A DNA stretch of 64,000 bases from positions 1,178,001 to 1,242,000 of the forward strand of contig NZ_LR134201.1 in assembly GCF_900635955.1 (NCBI RefSeq), written 5' to 3'. Below the pieces are notes generated by a model. That model was given only the letters and a program-made list of their open reading frames with translations, was not told the origin of the DNA and did not search any database. Positions within the stretch are counted from its first letter, which is position 1. Every line of letters begins with the position of its first letter. The DNA comes from Cedecea lapagei (GTDB taxonomy: Bacteria; Pseudomonadota; Gammaproteobacteria; Enterobacterales; Enterobacteriaceae). Positions 17,290-25,688 of the stretch are shown piece by piece. A program made the position numbers and the translations under genes.

Positions 17290-18051
17290 CTATTTCCACA
17301 TGGCGTGTTTTGCCCGATAGCAGTCCACCCACATGGCGGTCGCACCGCACACGGCAACCGGCATAATAAAAAGATTCAGGATCGGGATCAGGGTGAACAG
17401 GCTCACCAGAGCGCCAAACTGCATGTTGATGACTTTTTGCTCACGAAGCGCCACGCGCATTTGCTTAAAAGGAACCTTGTGGTTATCAAATGGATAATCA
17501 CAATACTGGATCGCCAGCATCCAGGCGCTGAACAGGAACCAGAGTACCGGGGCAACGGTCTGGCCGATACCGGGGATAAAATAGAGCAGCAGCAGAACGA
17601 TCGCCCGCGGCAGGTACCAGGCAAGCTTCTGCCATTCACGCTTCATGATGCGCGGCAGATCTTTCATGATGCCCAGCACGCCAGTATCCGGCGGCGTTGC
17701 GCCCGTTAGCCTGGCTTCAAGCTGTTCCGCCAGGAGTCCGCTAAACGGGGCGGCAATCAGGTTGGCGATAGTCGAAAAGAAGTAACCAAATACCAGCAGC
17801 ACGGACAGCGTCACCAGCGGCCAGAGCAGGTAGCTTAGCCACTGCAGCCAGTCCGGTACGTGGCTCATCATCGCCGGGATCCAGACATCAAGACGAGTGA
17901 AGAGCCACCAGAAGGCACCGCCCAGTAAGAGAATATTGACCAGCAGCGGCAGCAGAACAAAGCGCTTGATGCCAGGCTCACGTACCAGTTTCCAGCCCTG
18001 GGAAAAATAATATACGCCACTGCGCGGCGTGGTTCCGGAAGATGAAACCAT
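17290..18051 (-). CDS. cysZ: Sulfate permease CysZ
   Basis: Inner-membrane sulfate uptake channel that feeds sulfate to the cysteine pathway; 253 residues, the normal length. Hydrophobic segments are clear in the N-terminal half and near 130-165 (a GIGQTVAPVLWFLFSAWML stretch). Divergent from zipA, near cysK, consistent with its role. Confidence 0.95.
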   Translation of the reverse strand: MVSSSGTTPRSGVYYFSQGWKLVREPGIKRFVLLPLLVNILLLGGAFWWLFTRLDVWIPAMMSHVPDWLQWLSYLLWPLVTLSVLLVFGYFFSTIANLIAAPFSGLLAEQLEARLTGATPPDTGVLGIMKDLPRIMKREWQKLAWYLPRAIVLLLLYFIPGIGQTVAPVLWFLFSAWMLAIQYCDYPFDNHKVPFKQMRVALREQKVINMQFGALVSLFTLIPILNLFIMPVAVCGATAMWVDCYRAKHAMWK

Positions 18052-18280
18052 AATCTGGACAGACTCCTTTTTGTTAACGCTTATGTTTACCCGGTATCAT
18101 AACTGACTGTATTCAGAAAAACTCGCCAGGAATTGTTCGAAAAAACAGCGAAAAGGTGCTCATGCGCTATCTTTCTGGTGAGAAAACCGTGCTCGCACTT
18201 GCACTTAAGCAGATGGGCAAATACTCTTAGTGAGTAAATGTTTGCCTCGGTGGCAAGGTGTTAGAACAACAGAGAATATA

Positions 18281-19225
18281 ATGATGCAGGATTTGCGTCT
18301 GATATTAATCATTGTTGGCGCAATCGCCATAATAGCCTTACTGGTACACGGTCTGTGGACCAGTCGTAAGGAACGTTCTTCCGTGTTCCGCGATCGCCCG
18401 TTGAAACGTATGAAGTCTAAGCGTGACGACGACGAAGCGGACGACGACGAAGAGGAAGGCGTCGGTGAAGTGCGGGTGCGTCGTACTCACCCTGCGCAGG
18501 AGCCCGTCTCCCGCGAAGCGAGTGCGCCGCGACAGCCTCAGGCCCCTCAGCACAACTATGAGCCGCCGTATGCGTCAGCAGAACCTCGTCCTGCTGCCCA
18601 GCCGCGTCAGCCTGAACCTGCCGTACCGCGTCAGCCTGAAGCCGCTCCTCATTATGTTGAACCTGTAGCGCCTCCTGCAGCAGCTCCTGTGGCGGAACAG
18701 CCTGTTGTTCCTGCTCAGCCTGCGCCACAGCCGTTCACCGCTGAACCTGAACCTACTCCAGCGCCTGTTGCAGCCGAACCTGCACCTCAGCCTGCGCCGG
18801 TGAAGAAAGAGACGGTGATCGTCATGAACGTGGCCGCGCATGCTGGCGCTATGCTGAACGGCGAACTGCTGTTGAACAGTATCCAGCAGGCCGGGTTTAA
18901 GTTTGGTGAGATGAATATCTTCCATCGTCACCTTAGCCCGGACGGCAGTGGCCCGGTTCTGTTTAGCCTGGCGAACATGGTTAAGCCTGGTTCTTTCGAC
19001 CCTGAGAATATGGCGGACTTTGCCACTCCGGGCGTGACCATCTTCATGCAGGTACCGTCCTACGGCAACGCTGCGCAAAACTTCAAGCTGATGCTTCAGT
19101 CTGCACAGCACATCGCCGATGAAGTTGGCGGCGTGGTGCTGGACGATCAGCGTCGCATGATGACTCCGCAGAAGCTGCGCGAGTACCAGGACAGGATCCG
19201 CGAGGTTCTTGAAGCCAACGTCTGA
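18281..19225 (+). CDS. zipA: Cell-division protein ZipA
   Basis: Essential divisome protein that tethers FtsZ to the inner membrane. 314 residues: N-terminal membrane anchor (LILIIVGAIAIIALLVHGLW), charged stretch with KRMKSKRDDDEADDDEE, a long Pro/Gln/Ala-rich linker (about 70-180), and the C-terminal FtsZ-binding domain beginning near VIVMNVAAHAG. The frame is open from 18230; ATG 18281 gives the E. coli start MMQDLRLIL. Confidence 0.95.
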   Translation: MMQDLRLILIIVGAIAIIALLVHGLWTSRKERSSVFRDRPLKRMKSKRDDDEADDDEEEGVGEVRVRRTHPAQEPVSREASAPRQPQAPQHNYEPPYASAEPRPAAQPRQPEPAVPRQPEAAPHYVEPVAPPAAAPVAEQPVVPAQPAPQPFTAEPEPTPAPVAAEPAPQPAPVKKETVIVMNVAAHAGAMLNGELLLNSIQQAGFKFGEMNIFHRHLSPDGSGPVLFSLANMVKPGSFDPENMADFATPGVTIFMQVPSYGNAAQNFKLMLQSAQHIADEVGGVVLDDQRRMMTPQKLREYQDRIREVLEANV

Positions 19226-19247
19226 ATTCTGGCCTGAATCTTCCCCT

Positions 19248-19275
19248 AAACCCCCGCCTGTCGGGGGTTTTTTAT
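19248..19275 (+). terminator. Terminator between zipA and ligA
   Basis: AAACCCCCG-CCTGT-CGGGGGTTTTTT: 9-bp stem and T tract. ligA therefore probably has its own promoter downstream or depends on read-through. Confidence 0.85.
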
Positions 19276-19290
19276 CATTGATGGTGCGAT

Positions 19291-21310
19291 ATGGACTCAA
19301 TCGAACAACAACTTAACCACCTGCGAACCACGCTTCGCCATCATGAATACCTGTACCATGTGCAGGATAATCCCGAAATCCCGGATGCCGAATACGACAG
19401 GCTGATGCGCGAGCTGCGCGCTCTTGAAGAGGCACATCCCGAGCTGATTACCCAGGATTCACCGACCCAACGCGTGGGGGCTGCACCGCTCAGCGAGTTC
19501 ACTCAGGTACGCCATGAAGTGCCGATGCTGTCGCTCGATAACGTCTTTGACGAAGCAAGCTATCTGGCGTTTAACAAGCGCGTGCAGGACAGGCTGAAAA
19601 GCACCGATGCCCTGACGTTTTGCTGTGAGCTGAAGCTGGACGGGCTGGCGGTAAGCCTGCTGTATGAAGATGGTGTGCTGGTTCGGGCTGCCACGCGCGG
19701 CGACGGCACTACGGGCGAGAACATCACTGCCAACGTCCGTACTATCCGCGCGATCCCCCTCAAGCTGACGGGGGAGAATATTCCTCGCCGCGTTGAAGTT
19801 CGTGGAGAAGTCTTTTTGCCGCAGGCTGGTTTTGAGAAGATCAACGACGAAGCGCGCCGCACCGGCGGTAAAGTCTTTGCTAACCCGCGCAATGCCGCAG
19901 CCGGTTCATTGCGTCAGCTGGACCCGAGAATTACCGCTAAACGTCCTCTGACCTTCTTCTGCTATGGCGTCGGCCTGCTGGAGGGGGGGGGAGCTCCCGG
20001 CCAGCCACATGGCACGTTTACAGCAGTTTAAGGCCTGGGGCCTGCCGGTAAGCGACCGAATTCGTTTATGCAGTACGCCTGAAGAAGTGCTGGCATTTTA
20101 CCATCAGGTAGAGGCGGATCGCCCAACGCTGGGCTTCGATATTGACGGCGTGGTCATCAAAGTTGACTCCCTCGCGCTGCAGGAAACGTTGGGCTTTGTC
20201 GCTCGCGCGCCGCGCTGGGCCGTGGCCTTTAAGTTCCCTGCTCAGGAACAGATGACTACCGTACGCGACGTGGAGTTCCAGGTAGGGCGTACCGGCGCGA
20301 TTACGCCCGTGGCTCGCCTTGAACCGGTGCAGGTTGCCGGAGTCCTGGTCAGCAACGCAACGCTGCACAACGCCGATGAAATTGAGCGCCTTGGTCTTCG
20401 CATTGGCGACAGAGTCGTTATTCGCCGCGCCGGCGACGTTATCCCGCAGGTTGTTGGCGTGGTGGAGTCCGAGCGCCCTGAGGATACTCAGGAAATCATC
20501 TTCCCGACGCATTGCCCGGTTTGTGGCTCAGACGTTGAACGCGTAGAAGGCGAAGCGGTAGCTCGCTGTACCGGCGGCCTCATCTGCGGCGCTCAGCGCA
20601 AAGAGGCGCTCAAACACTTTGTTTCCCGCCGGGCGATGGACGTTGACGGCATGGGCGACAAAATTATCGATCAGCTGGTGGAAAAAGAGTACGTCCACAC
20701 GCCAGCCGATCTGTTTAAGCTGACGGCGGGCAAACTTACCGGCCTGGATCGCATGGGGCCTAAGTCCGCTCAGAACGTTGTTGATGCGCTGGAAAAAGCT
20801 AAACAGACGACCTTCGCGCGTTTCCTCTACGCTCTCGGCATTCGTGAGGTCGGTGAAGCTACTGCCGCAGGGCTGGCTGCACACTTTGGAACGTTAGATG
20901 CCCTGGCGGCGGCCAGCATCGACGATCTACAAAAAGTGCCGGACGTTGGTATTGTTGTCGCTACGCACACCTTTAACTTCTTTGCGGAGGAGAGTAACCG
21001 GGAGGTTATTCGTCAGCTAAGAGAAGAGGCGGGCGTTTGTTGGCCGGATCCTGTTGTCGTCAAAGCCGAAGAGATTGATAGCCCGTTTGCCGGAAAAACC
21101 GTAGTGCTGACCGGCTCGCTGAGCATTCTTTCCCGCGATGAAGCAAAGGACAGGCTGACCGCGCTGGGGGCAAAAGTGGCGGGCAGCGTGTCGAAAAAAA
21201 CCGACCTGGTTATCGCCGGCGAAGCGGCCGGCTCCAAGCTTGTAAAGGCGCAGGAGCTGGGTATTCAGGTTATCGACGAAGCGGAAATGATTCGTTTGTT
21301 GGGTGACTAA
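19291..21310 (+). pseudogene. ligA: NAD-dependent DNA ligase LigA, split by a +1 frameshift in a G9 tract
   Basis: The essential NAD+-dependent replicative ligase, in two overlapping frames. The first (19291-20031) holds domain Ia and the adenylation domain with active-site Lys115 (CELKLDGLA) and then ends in a false stop after LLEGGG. The second (in frame from about 19990 to 21310) continues with the rest of the adenylation domain, OB fold, Cys4 zinc finger (CPVCGSD... CTGGLICG), helix-hairpin-helix repeats and the BRCT domain. The break is at a run of nine G (19983-19991); eight would restore GAG GGG GGG GAG and a 672-residue protein, the E. coli length. Because the gene is essential and otherwise undamaged, a base-calling error is far likelier than a true pseudogene. 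Confidence 0.93.
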
Positions 21311-21526
21311 ATGGACAAAGAGCAGCTCATCGAGATAGCCAATACGGCGATGCCCTTTGGCAAATACAAAGGCCGGATGCTGATTGATTTACCGGAAGAG
21401 TATTTGCTGTGGTTCTCCCGTAAAGGGGAGTTCCCTCAGGGCCACCTGGGTGAGCTGATGGCCCTGACGTTGCTAATCAAAATTGAAGGGCTGGATAACC
21501 TGGTCCGGCCCCTCAAGCGACACTAA
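21311..21526 (+). CDS. ypeB: DUF3820 family protein YpeB
   Basis: 71-residue protein whose ATG immediately follows the ligA stop (TAAATG), so it is translated from the same message. The motif MPFGKYKGRMLIDLPEEYLLWF identifies DUF3820, a small domain of unknown function also seen near exonuclease-like proteins. Same position as in E. coli. Confidence 0.92.
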   Translation: MDKEQLIEIANTAMPFGKYKGRMLIDLPEEYLLWFSRKGEFPQGHLGELMALTLLIKIEGLDNLVRPLKRH

Positions 21527-22518
21527 GCCTTGACGGCCGCGGCTGGTTTTTCACTGGCCGAGGCGGCTTTCCTCTGGTAGCGTCGGGCCAGACCGGCGCA
21601 GACCATGAGCTGGATCTGGTGGAAAATCATCAGCGGCAGCACCATCATGCCTACGGCAGAAACCGGAAACAGAATATTGGCCATCGGAATCCCGTTGGCC
21701 AGGCTCTTTTTCGAGCCACAAAACAGAATGGTAATTTCATCTGCTTTGCTAAAGCCAAAGCGCCTCGCAACAAAAATATTCACCGTCATCACTATCGCCA
21801 GCAGCACGATGCTGGAGACGACGATAAACAGCAGCGAACCCGCGCCCACCTTATGCCAGATGCCGTGCGTGACGGCTTCGCTAAAGGCGGAATAGACCAC
21901 CAGAAGAATCGAAGTCTGGTCGGTTTTGCCGATCCATTTCTTGTTCTTCGCAACCCAGGCCCCAATCCAGGGCCGCATCAGATGCCCGGCCACGAACGGC
22001 ACCAGCAGCTGCAACATTATGCTGCCAACCTGGTGCAGGCTGCCGCTTGCGCCCTGGACATGCATCACCAGGCCAACCAGCAGCGGGGAAAGGAAGATCC
22101 CCAGCAGACTGGAGGCGGAGGCCGAGCAAATCGCCGCGGCTACGTTGCCACCGGCAATAGAGGTAAAAGCGATGGCCGACTGGACCGTGGCGGGCAGAAT
22201 GCAGAGGTAGAGGAAACCGCTGTAGAGCTCAGGACTCACATTGACCGGCTTCCACCAGCTAAACAACACGCCGAGCACCGGGAACAGGATGAAGGTACTG
22301 CACATCACCCACAAATGCAGCCGCCAGTGGCTGCTGCCGGAAATGATCGCCTCGCGGGAAAGTTTTGCGCCATGCATAAAGAACAGCAGGGCGATAGCGG
22401 CGGTGGTCAGCCCCTCAAAAAAACCCACAAAGCTCCCTTCCGCCGGGAAAAAAGAGGCGAGCAGCACGGTACAGACCAGCGTTAAGGTAAAAGGGTCGAT
22501 AATTCGCAGCAATTTCAT
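21523..22518 (-). CDS. yfeH: Bile acid:sodium symporter-family transporter YfeH
   Basis: 331-residue membrane protein with about ten hydrophobic segments, matching E. coli YfeH of the BASS/DUF4137 group. Substrate unknown. Start choice: ATG 22518 (MKLLRIIDPFTLTL) sits 6 bases after GAGGA; the ATG six bases upstream would touch the ribosome-binding site. Divergent from the LysR gene yfeR, which is its likely regulator. Its 3' end overlaps ypeB by 4 bp (convergent). Confidence 0.92.
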   Translation of the reverse strand: MKLLRIIDPFTLTLVCTVLLASFFPAEGSFVGFFEGLTTAAIALLFFMHGAKLSREAIISGSSHWRLHLWVMCSTFILFPVLGVLFSWWKPVNVSPELYSGFLYLCILPATVQSAIAFTSIAGGNVAAAICSASASSLLGIFLSPLLVGLVMHVQGASGSLHQVGSIMLQLLVPFVAGHLMRPWIGAWVAKNKKWIGKTDQTSILLVVYSAFSEAVTHGIWHKVGAGSLLFIVVSSIVLLAIVMTVNIFVARRFGFSKADEITILFCGSKKSLANGIPMANILFPVSAVGMMVLPLMIFHQIQLMVCAGLARRYQRKAASASEKPAAAVKA

Positions 22519-22608
22519 AGCCATTCCTCAAAGGTGAATGGCGCTATTGTGTTTCTGCTTCTTTCAGAAATAAAATTGATTTATTGAATGCATTGATGAA
22601 GAAAATAG

Positions 22609-23535
22609 ATGAATTACTCCCTGCGTCAGCTTCGTGTGTTTGTCGCCGTAGCCCATGCCGGCAGCTTTAGCCGGGCAGGGGAAAGCATCGGCCTCAGCCA
22701 GTCCGCCGTCAGCCACAGCCTGAAGGAGCTGGAGGCTGAGTTAGGGGTGAAGCTGCTTGACCGCACGACGCGGGAAGTGGTGCTATCGCCAGCGGGAGAG
22801 CAGCTGGCTCCGCGTCTGGAGCGTTTGCTGGAGGAGCTAACCACAACGCTGCTTGACGCTCGTGTTGTCGGTCATCAGCTTAGCGGTACGGTCCGCGTTG
22901 CCGCCAGCCAGACACTGTCGGCGCACCTCATGCCACAATCTATCGCTGCCAGCGCAGAGGCATATCCGAATATTCGTTTTGTTCTTCATGATGCGTCCCA
23001 GCAGTGGGTTCTGCAGAGCATTCGTCAGGGGGAAGTTGATTTCGGCGTAGTCATTGATCCGGTGCAGGCAAACGACCTGGAGTGTGAAACGGTGCTGTCT
23101 GAACCCTTTCTTCTGCTTTGCCGTAGCGACCATCCTTTCGCAAAAGCAGCGTGGGTGGAGTGGCAGGCGCTGCAGGGGCAAAACCTGGTGCTGCAGGATT
23201 ATGCTTCCGGTAGCCGTCCGCTGATTGATGAGGCATTTACCCGCCAGGGAATAGCCGTGAATGTTGTCCAGCAAATTGGTCATCCAACCACGCTTTACCC
23301 GATGGTGGAAGCCGGTATTGGCTTAAGCGTTTTGCCTGCGCTGGCGCTGCCGTTACCTGAGGGGAGGCCGCTGGTCGTTAAGCGACTTACGCCGGTGGTA
23401 AACCGACAGTTGATGCTGGTCAGACGAAAAAATCGTTCGCTTTCACGTGCGGCAGAGGCTATATGGCAGGAAGTGCGTGAGCAGGCCAGGCTGTTAAGCG
23501 AAACCCGTAAAGGCGATCCTCTGTTTAGCGATTGA
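22609..23535 (+). CDS. yfeR: LysR-family transcriptional regulator YfeR
   Basis: 308 residues. N-terminal winged HTH (residues 1-60, SFSRAGESIGLSQSAVSHSLKELE) and LysR substrate-binding domain. Very close to E. coli/Salmonella YfeR, reported to control the divergent yfeH. The 90-bp gap to yfeH should contain the shared operator; no T-N11-A site was assigned with confidence. Confidence 0.93.
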   Translation: MNYSLRQLRVFVAVAHAGSFSRAGESIGLSQSAVSHSLKELEAELGVKLLDRTTREVVLSPAGEQLAPRLERLLEELTTTLLDARVVGHQLSGTVRVAASQTLSAHLMPQSIAASAEAYPNIRFVLHDASQQWVLQSIRQGEVDFGVVIDPVQANDLECETVLSEPFLLLCRSDHPFAKAAWVEWQALQGQNLVLQDYASGSRPLIDEAFTRQGIAVNVVQQIGHPTTLYPMVEAGIGLSVLPALALPLPEGRPLVVKRLTPVVNRQLMLVRRKNRSLSRAAEAIWQEVREQARLLSETRKGDPLFSD

Positions 23536-23625
23536 ACAAACTTTCAGACGTAGAGAACATTTTTCCAGCTACACTCCGCTGTCGTCTGATGATAGAATAA
23601 ATGGGCACTATAAGGAGATTTAAAT

Positions 23626-23907
23626 ATGGATGTTTTACTAAGTGTATTTTACCTTTTATTTGGCTTTGTTTTTTTTAAACGAAAAATAAAAATATCCTGG
23701 CTGCTTTCCAGTTTTTTATTTTATCTTGCCATTCATGTTCAGGATAATCTAGCCATAAAGTCGATATTCATTTTTATCGCCTTGCTGTTAATGTTGGCGC
23801 TTTTTTTCTTAGAAAGAAAACAAGAATGGAAAAAAAATTTTTATTTCTCCATTCCCTGCTGGCTAATAATTTTATCGGTAACTATTAATCTTTTCAGCTC
23901 TTCCTGA
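23626..23907 (+). CDS. Hypothetical small membrane protein
   Basis: 93 residues, unrecognised. Three to four hydrophobic segments separated by short basic stretches (FFKRKIKI, LERKQEWKKN). A strong ribosome-binding site (AAGGAG, 8 bases before ATG) supports expression. Base composition is much more AT-rich than flanking genes, suggesting acquisition. It converges on and overlaps the next gene by 14 bp. Confidence 0.6.
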   Translation: MDVLLSVFYLLFGFVFFKRKIKISWLLSSFLFYLAIHVQDNLAIKSIFIFIALLLMLALFFLERKQEWKKNFYFSIPCWLIILSVTINLFSSS

Positions 23908-24460
23908 TGGTCAAACCATTCATGGTATCAATAAACTCTCTCTCACTTGCGACATGCCGAACTTCTTTAGTTTTTGAATTGTATTTAGCAAAAGCGGATG
24001 GCACGCCTGTACCACCGTCAGAAATATAAAAGTTTGCGGCTATATTACCGTAAAGACTCACATTCGGAACAGGATCTTTGCCGAAAGTGTAAGGCGTAGG
24101 AATTGATATATTTCTCTGTTTTGTAAGACTTTTTGGTAAGTGTTCATCGAAGCCATCAATAGGTTTAACCAGAGTGCGAAAACCACAATAAACCTGACTA
24201 AAAGCCAGTTTACCATTTTTTTTCTTTATCTCTGATACATCAACACCGAACATCACCTTAAACTGATCCCAAAGGCTTATTTTTTCAAAATCGATCAGTT
24301 TACCTTTGTAAAAACTATCATATTCTTCTATTAACTCAAAAACTGACTTAACAACCTGAATCGAAGTAGGGCCGATGGTGTTAGCAAATGTGGGAAGGCC
24401 AGACTTGTTGAATATTTTTTCTTGAATAAAAAATAAACCTGTTCCTTTAAAAACACTCAT
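23894..24460 (-). CDS. Hypothetical protein, AT-rich island
   Basis: 188 residues, no family recognised. No signal peptide or membrane segment; mixed alpha/beta composition with a Gly/Ser/Asn-rich C-terminal half. An AAGGAG site 8 bases before the ATG supports the start. It is flanked by two genes for small membrane proteins on the opposite strand, a layout seen for toxin/effector-immunity sets, but nothing in the sequence proves such a role. Confidence 0.6.
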   Translation of the reverse strand: MSVFKGTGLFFIQEKIFNKSGLPTFANTIGPTSIQVVKSVFELIEEYDSFYKGKLIDFEKISLWDQFKVMFGVDVSEIKKKNGKLAFSQVYCGFRTLVKPIDGFDEHLPKSLTKQRNISIPTPYTFGKDPVPNVSLYGNIAANFYISDGGTGVPSAFAKYNSKTKEVRHVASEREFIDTMNGLTIRKS

Positions 24461-24520
24461 GCTTCAAACTCCTTTTTGATTGGCTAATTTCAATAAAAAT
24501 TTCACATTTTTTGATTTTTA

Positions 24521-24540
24521 TGTAGAATAAGAATTCTACA
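24521..24540. promoter_or_regulatory. Operator-like palindrome between divergent island genes
   Basis: TGTAGAAT-AAGA-ATTCTACA: two perfect 8-bp arms around 4 bases. It lies between the start of the 188-residue gene (minus) and the start at 24546 (plus), immediately upstream of the latter, where a repressor could control one or both. Confidence 0.5.
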
Positions 24541-24545
24541 CTTCA

Positions 24546-24800
24546 ATGGATGAAGAAATGAAAAGAAAACTCCTGTATAAGATCATTTTATTTACATGTG
24601 CATTCATCATCATCATATCATTGATGGTGGATATCAGTTTTAGAGTGATCCCCAATGATGTCATTTACGATATGACAACAAGAACGATTATGTGGGACAC
24701 GCTAAAACCAATACAGTTACTGTTTATTTTCATTTTTGTTTTTTCAGTGTTAGTTTCCCTTTGTATATTAAAGCTATTTTCTTTATTTAAGGGAAAATAA
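24546..24800 (+). CDS. Hypothetical small membrane protein
   Basis: 84 residues, unrecognised, with two long hydrophobic segments (IILFTCAFIIIISLMV near residues 13-28 and LLFIFIFVFSVLVSLCIL near 58-76) and a basic C-terminus. No good ribosome-binding site precedes ATG 24546; the in-frame ATG at 24558 is preceded by GGATGAAG and may be the real start. AT-rich like its neighbours. Confidence 0.5.
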   Translation: MDEEMKRKLLYKIILFTCAFIIIISLMVDISFRVIPNDVIYDMTTRTIMWDTLKPIQLLFIFIFVFSVLVSLCILKLFSLFKGK

Positions 24801-25109
24801 CAACATTAGTGATATTATCCCTTATAATAATGAGTCGCTATCATTCGACTGCAATCAGATAATAAGTTATAAATCTGATTGCAGTACAAATAGTCATAAT
24901 TAACATCACTGTTCTTACTTTATACAGTAAAACTGCGTGATTCCAGATACAATATGAATGAGATATCTTTAACTTGCTGTTTTTTAACAAATAAAAATTA
25001 GTCTTTCAGATTTTTGCCCGCTTCTTCTTTACACGCCGTGCTTCAGCAAACAAACCCTGATCTTAGGGCGGAGGCTGTTTATACGCCTCTTGTAGGGGAC
25101 CGCTAAGAG
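24801..25109. other. AT-rich non-coding stretch with a 13-bp inverted repeat
   Basis: No gene is visible. ACTGCAATCAGAT (24848-24860) and ATCTGATTGCAGT (24873-24885) form a perfect 13-bp stem with a 12-base loop, without a T tract, so it is not a standard terminator. It could be an RNA structure, a decayed transposon end or a regulator site. Confidence 0.5.
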
Positions 25110-25242
25110 GTGCTTCTCGTCAAAGACGAATTGAGTAACGGGGGTAATACGGCCAACGTTGGCCGAGCTGTCGGGCACGCGCTCAGGATGCAGGCCAGGC
25201 TGTTAACCCTGGCCCGTAGAGACGATCCGCTATTTATTGACA
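25110..25242 (+). pseudogene. Remnant of the 3' end of a yfeR-like LysR gene
   Basis: The translated stretch MQARLLTLARRDDPLFID parallels the C-terminus of YfeR (EQARLLSETRKGDPLFSD). At the DNA level CAGGCCAGGCTGTTAA (25191-25206) is identical to 23482-23497 in yfeR, and weaker similarity extends about 100 bp upstream. No start, no DNA-binding domain and no stop at the expected place remain. It looks like the tail of a second, decayed yfeR-like gene. Confidence 0.65.
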
Positions 25243-25596
25243 CTAAATATAAATATCAATCTGGCGACCGTTGGACGGCTTATTCAAGCCCGTCGCTTTA
25301 ATTTGCTGTTCTTCCTTTTTCTGCTGGGCTTCTTCAGCCTGCTTACGCTGAAGCTGAGCCAGCTGGGCCTGCAGCATTTTAATCTCCGCCTGAATGACTG
25401 CGATCTGTTTCTTTTTCTCTTTCGCAGAGAGATCGTTGCTACCAGAGACTTCTTTTAGTTTCTCGGTCAGTTGGGTAATTTTTTTGGTGATTTGGGCTAT
25501 TTGCGCAGCGGTACTGCTATCCGTTGAAGAGGTACTGCCGCCGCTGGCATTACTTGCCTGTATACCGACTGGAGCGGAGCTGCTGATTGTTGTCAT
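25243..25596 (-). CDS. FlxA-like protein
   Basis: 117 residues with a Ser/Thr-rich N-terminus, a long heptad-patterned coiled coil (about 33-95: IAQITKKITQLTEKLKEVSG and onward) and a Gln/Lys/Glu-rich tail ending IDIYI. This is the pattern of the FlxA-like family (PF14282), whose E. coli member is a class 3 flagellar-regulon gene of unknown function. AGGAAA lies 6 bases before the ATG. A good sigma-28 promoter lies directly upstream. Confidence 0.78.
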   Translation of the reverse strand: MTTISSSAPVGIQASNASGGSTSSTDSSTAAQIAQITKKITQLTEKLKEVSGSNDLSAKEKKKQIAVIQAEIKMLQAQLAQLQRKQAEEAQQKKEEQQIKATGLNKPSNGRQIDIYI

Positions 25597-25631
25597 TATA
25601 TTTCCTCAGAGGTGTTGAATAGGTAATGACA

Positions 25632-25658
25632 TTATCGGCCTGAGGACGAAGAAGTTGA
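25632..25658 (-). promoter_or_regulatory. Sigma-28 (FliA) promoter of the FlxA-like gene
   Basis: On the minus strand TCAACTTC (25658-25651), 11 bp, then GCCGATAA (25639-25632). The -10 element is a perfect match to the flagellar sigma-28 consensus and the -35 agrees with TAAAGTTT at 5 of 8 bases with exact N11 spacing. It ends 36 bp upstream of the ATG. Confidence 0.8.
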
Positions 25659-25688
25659 TGGTTTTTTGCAGAGAAGATGAAATTACGC

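Noticed and set aside
17218..17709. 163-residue ORF on the plus strand over cysZ
   Set aside because: Antisense shadow of a conserved transporter gene.
19983..19991. Phase variation of ligA by the G tract
   Set aside because: Switching off an essential ligase would be lethal, and two other genes show the same kind of single-base gain, which favours sequencing error.
21619..22485. 288-residue ORF opposite yfeH
   Set aside because: Rich in His/Arg/Gln/Gly with no fold-like pattern, antisense to a well-conserved membrane protein gene; a shadow of GC-rich coding sequence.
25110..25301. 63-residue ORF as a functional gene
   Set aside because: Its sequence matches only the tail of YfeR, lacks a DNA-binding domain, and overlaps the FlxA-like gene on the other strand.
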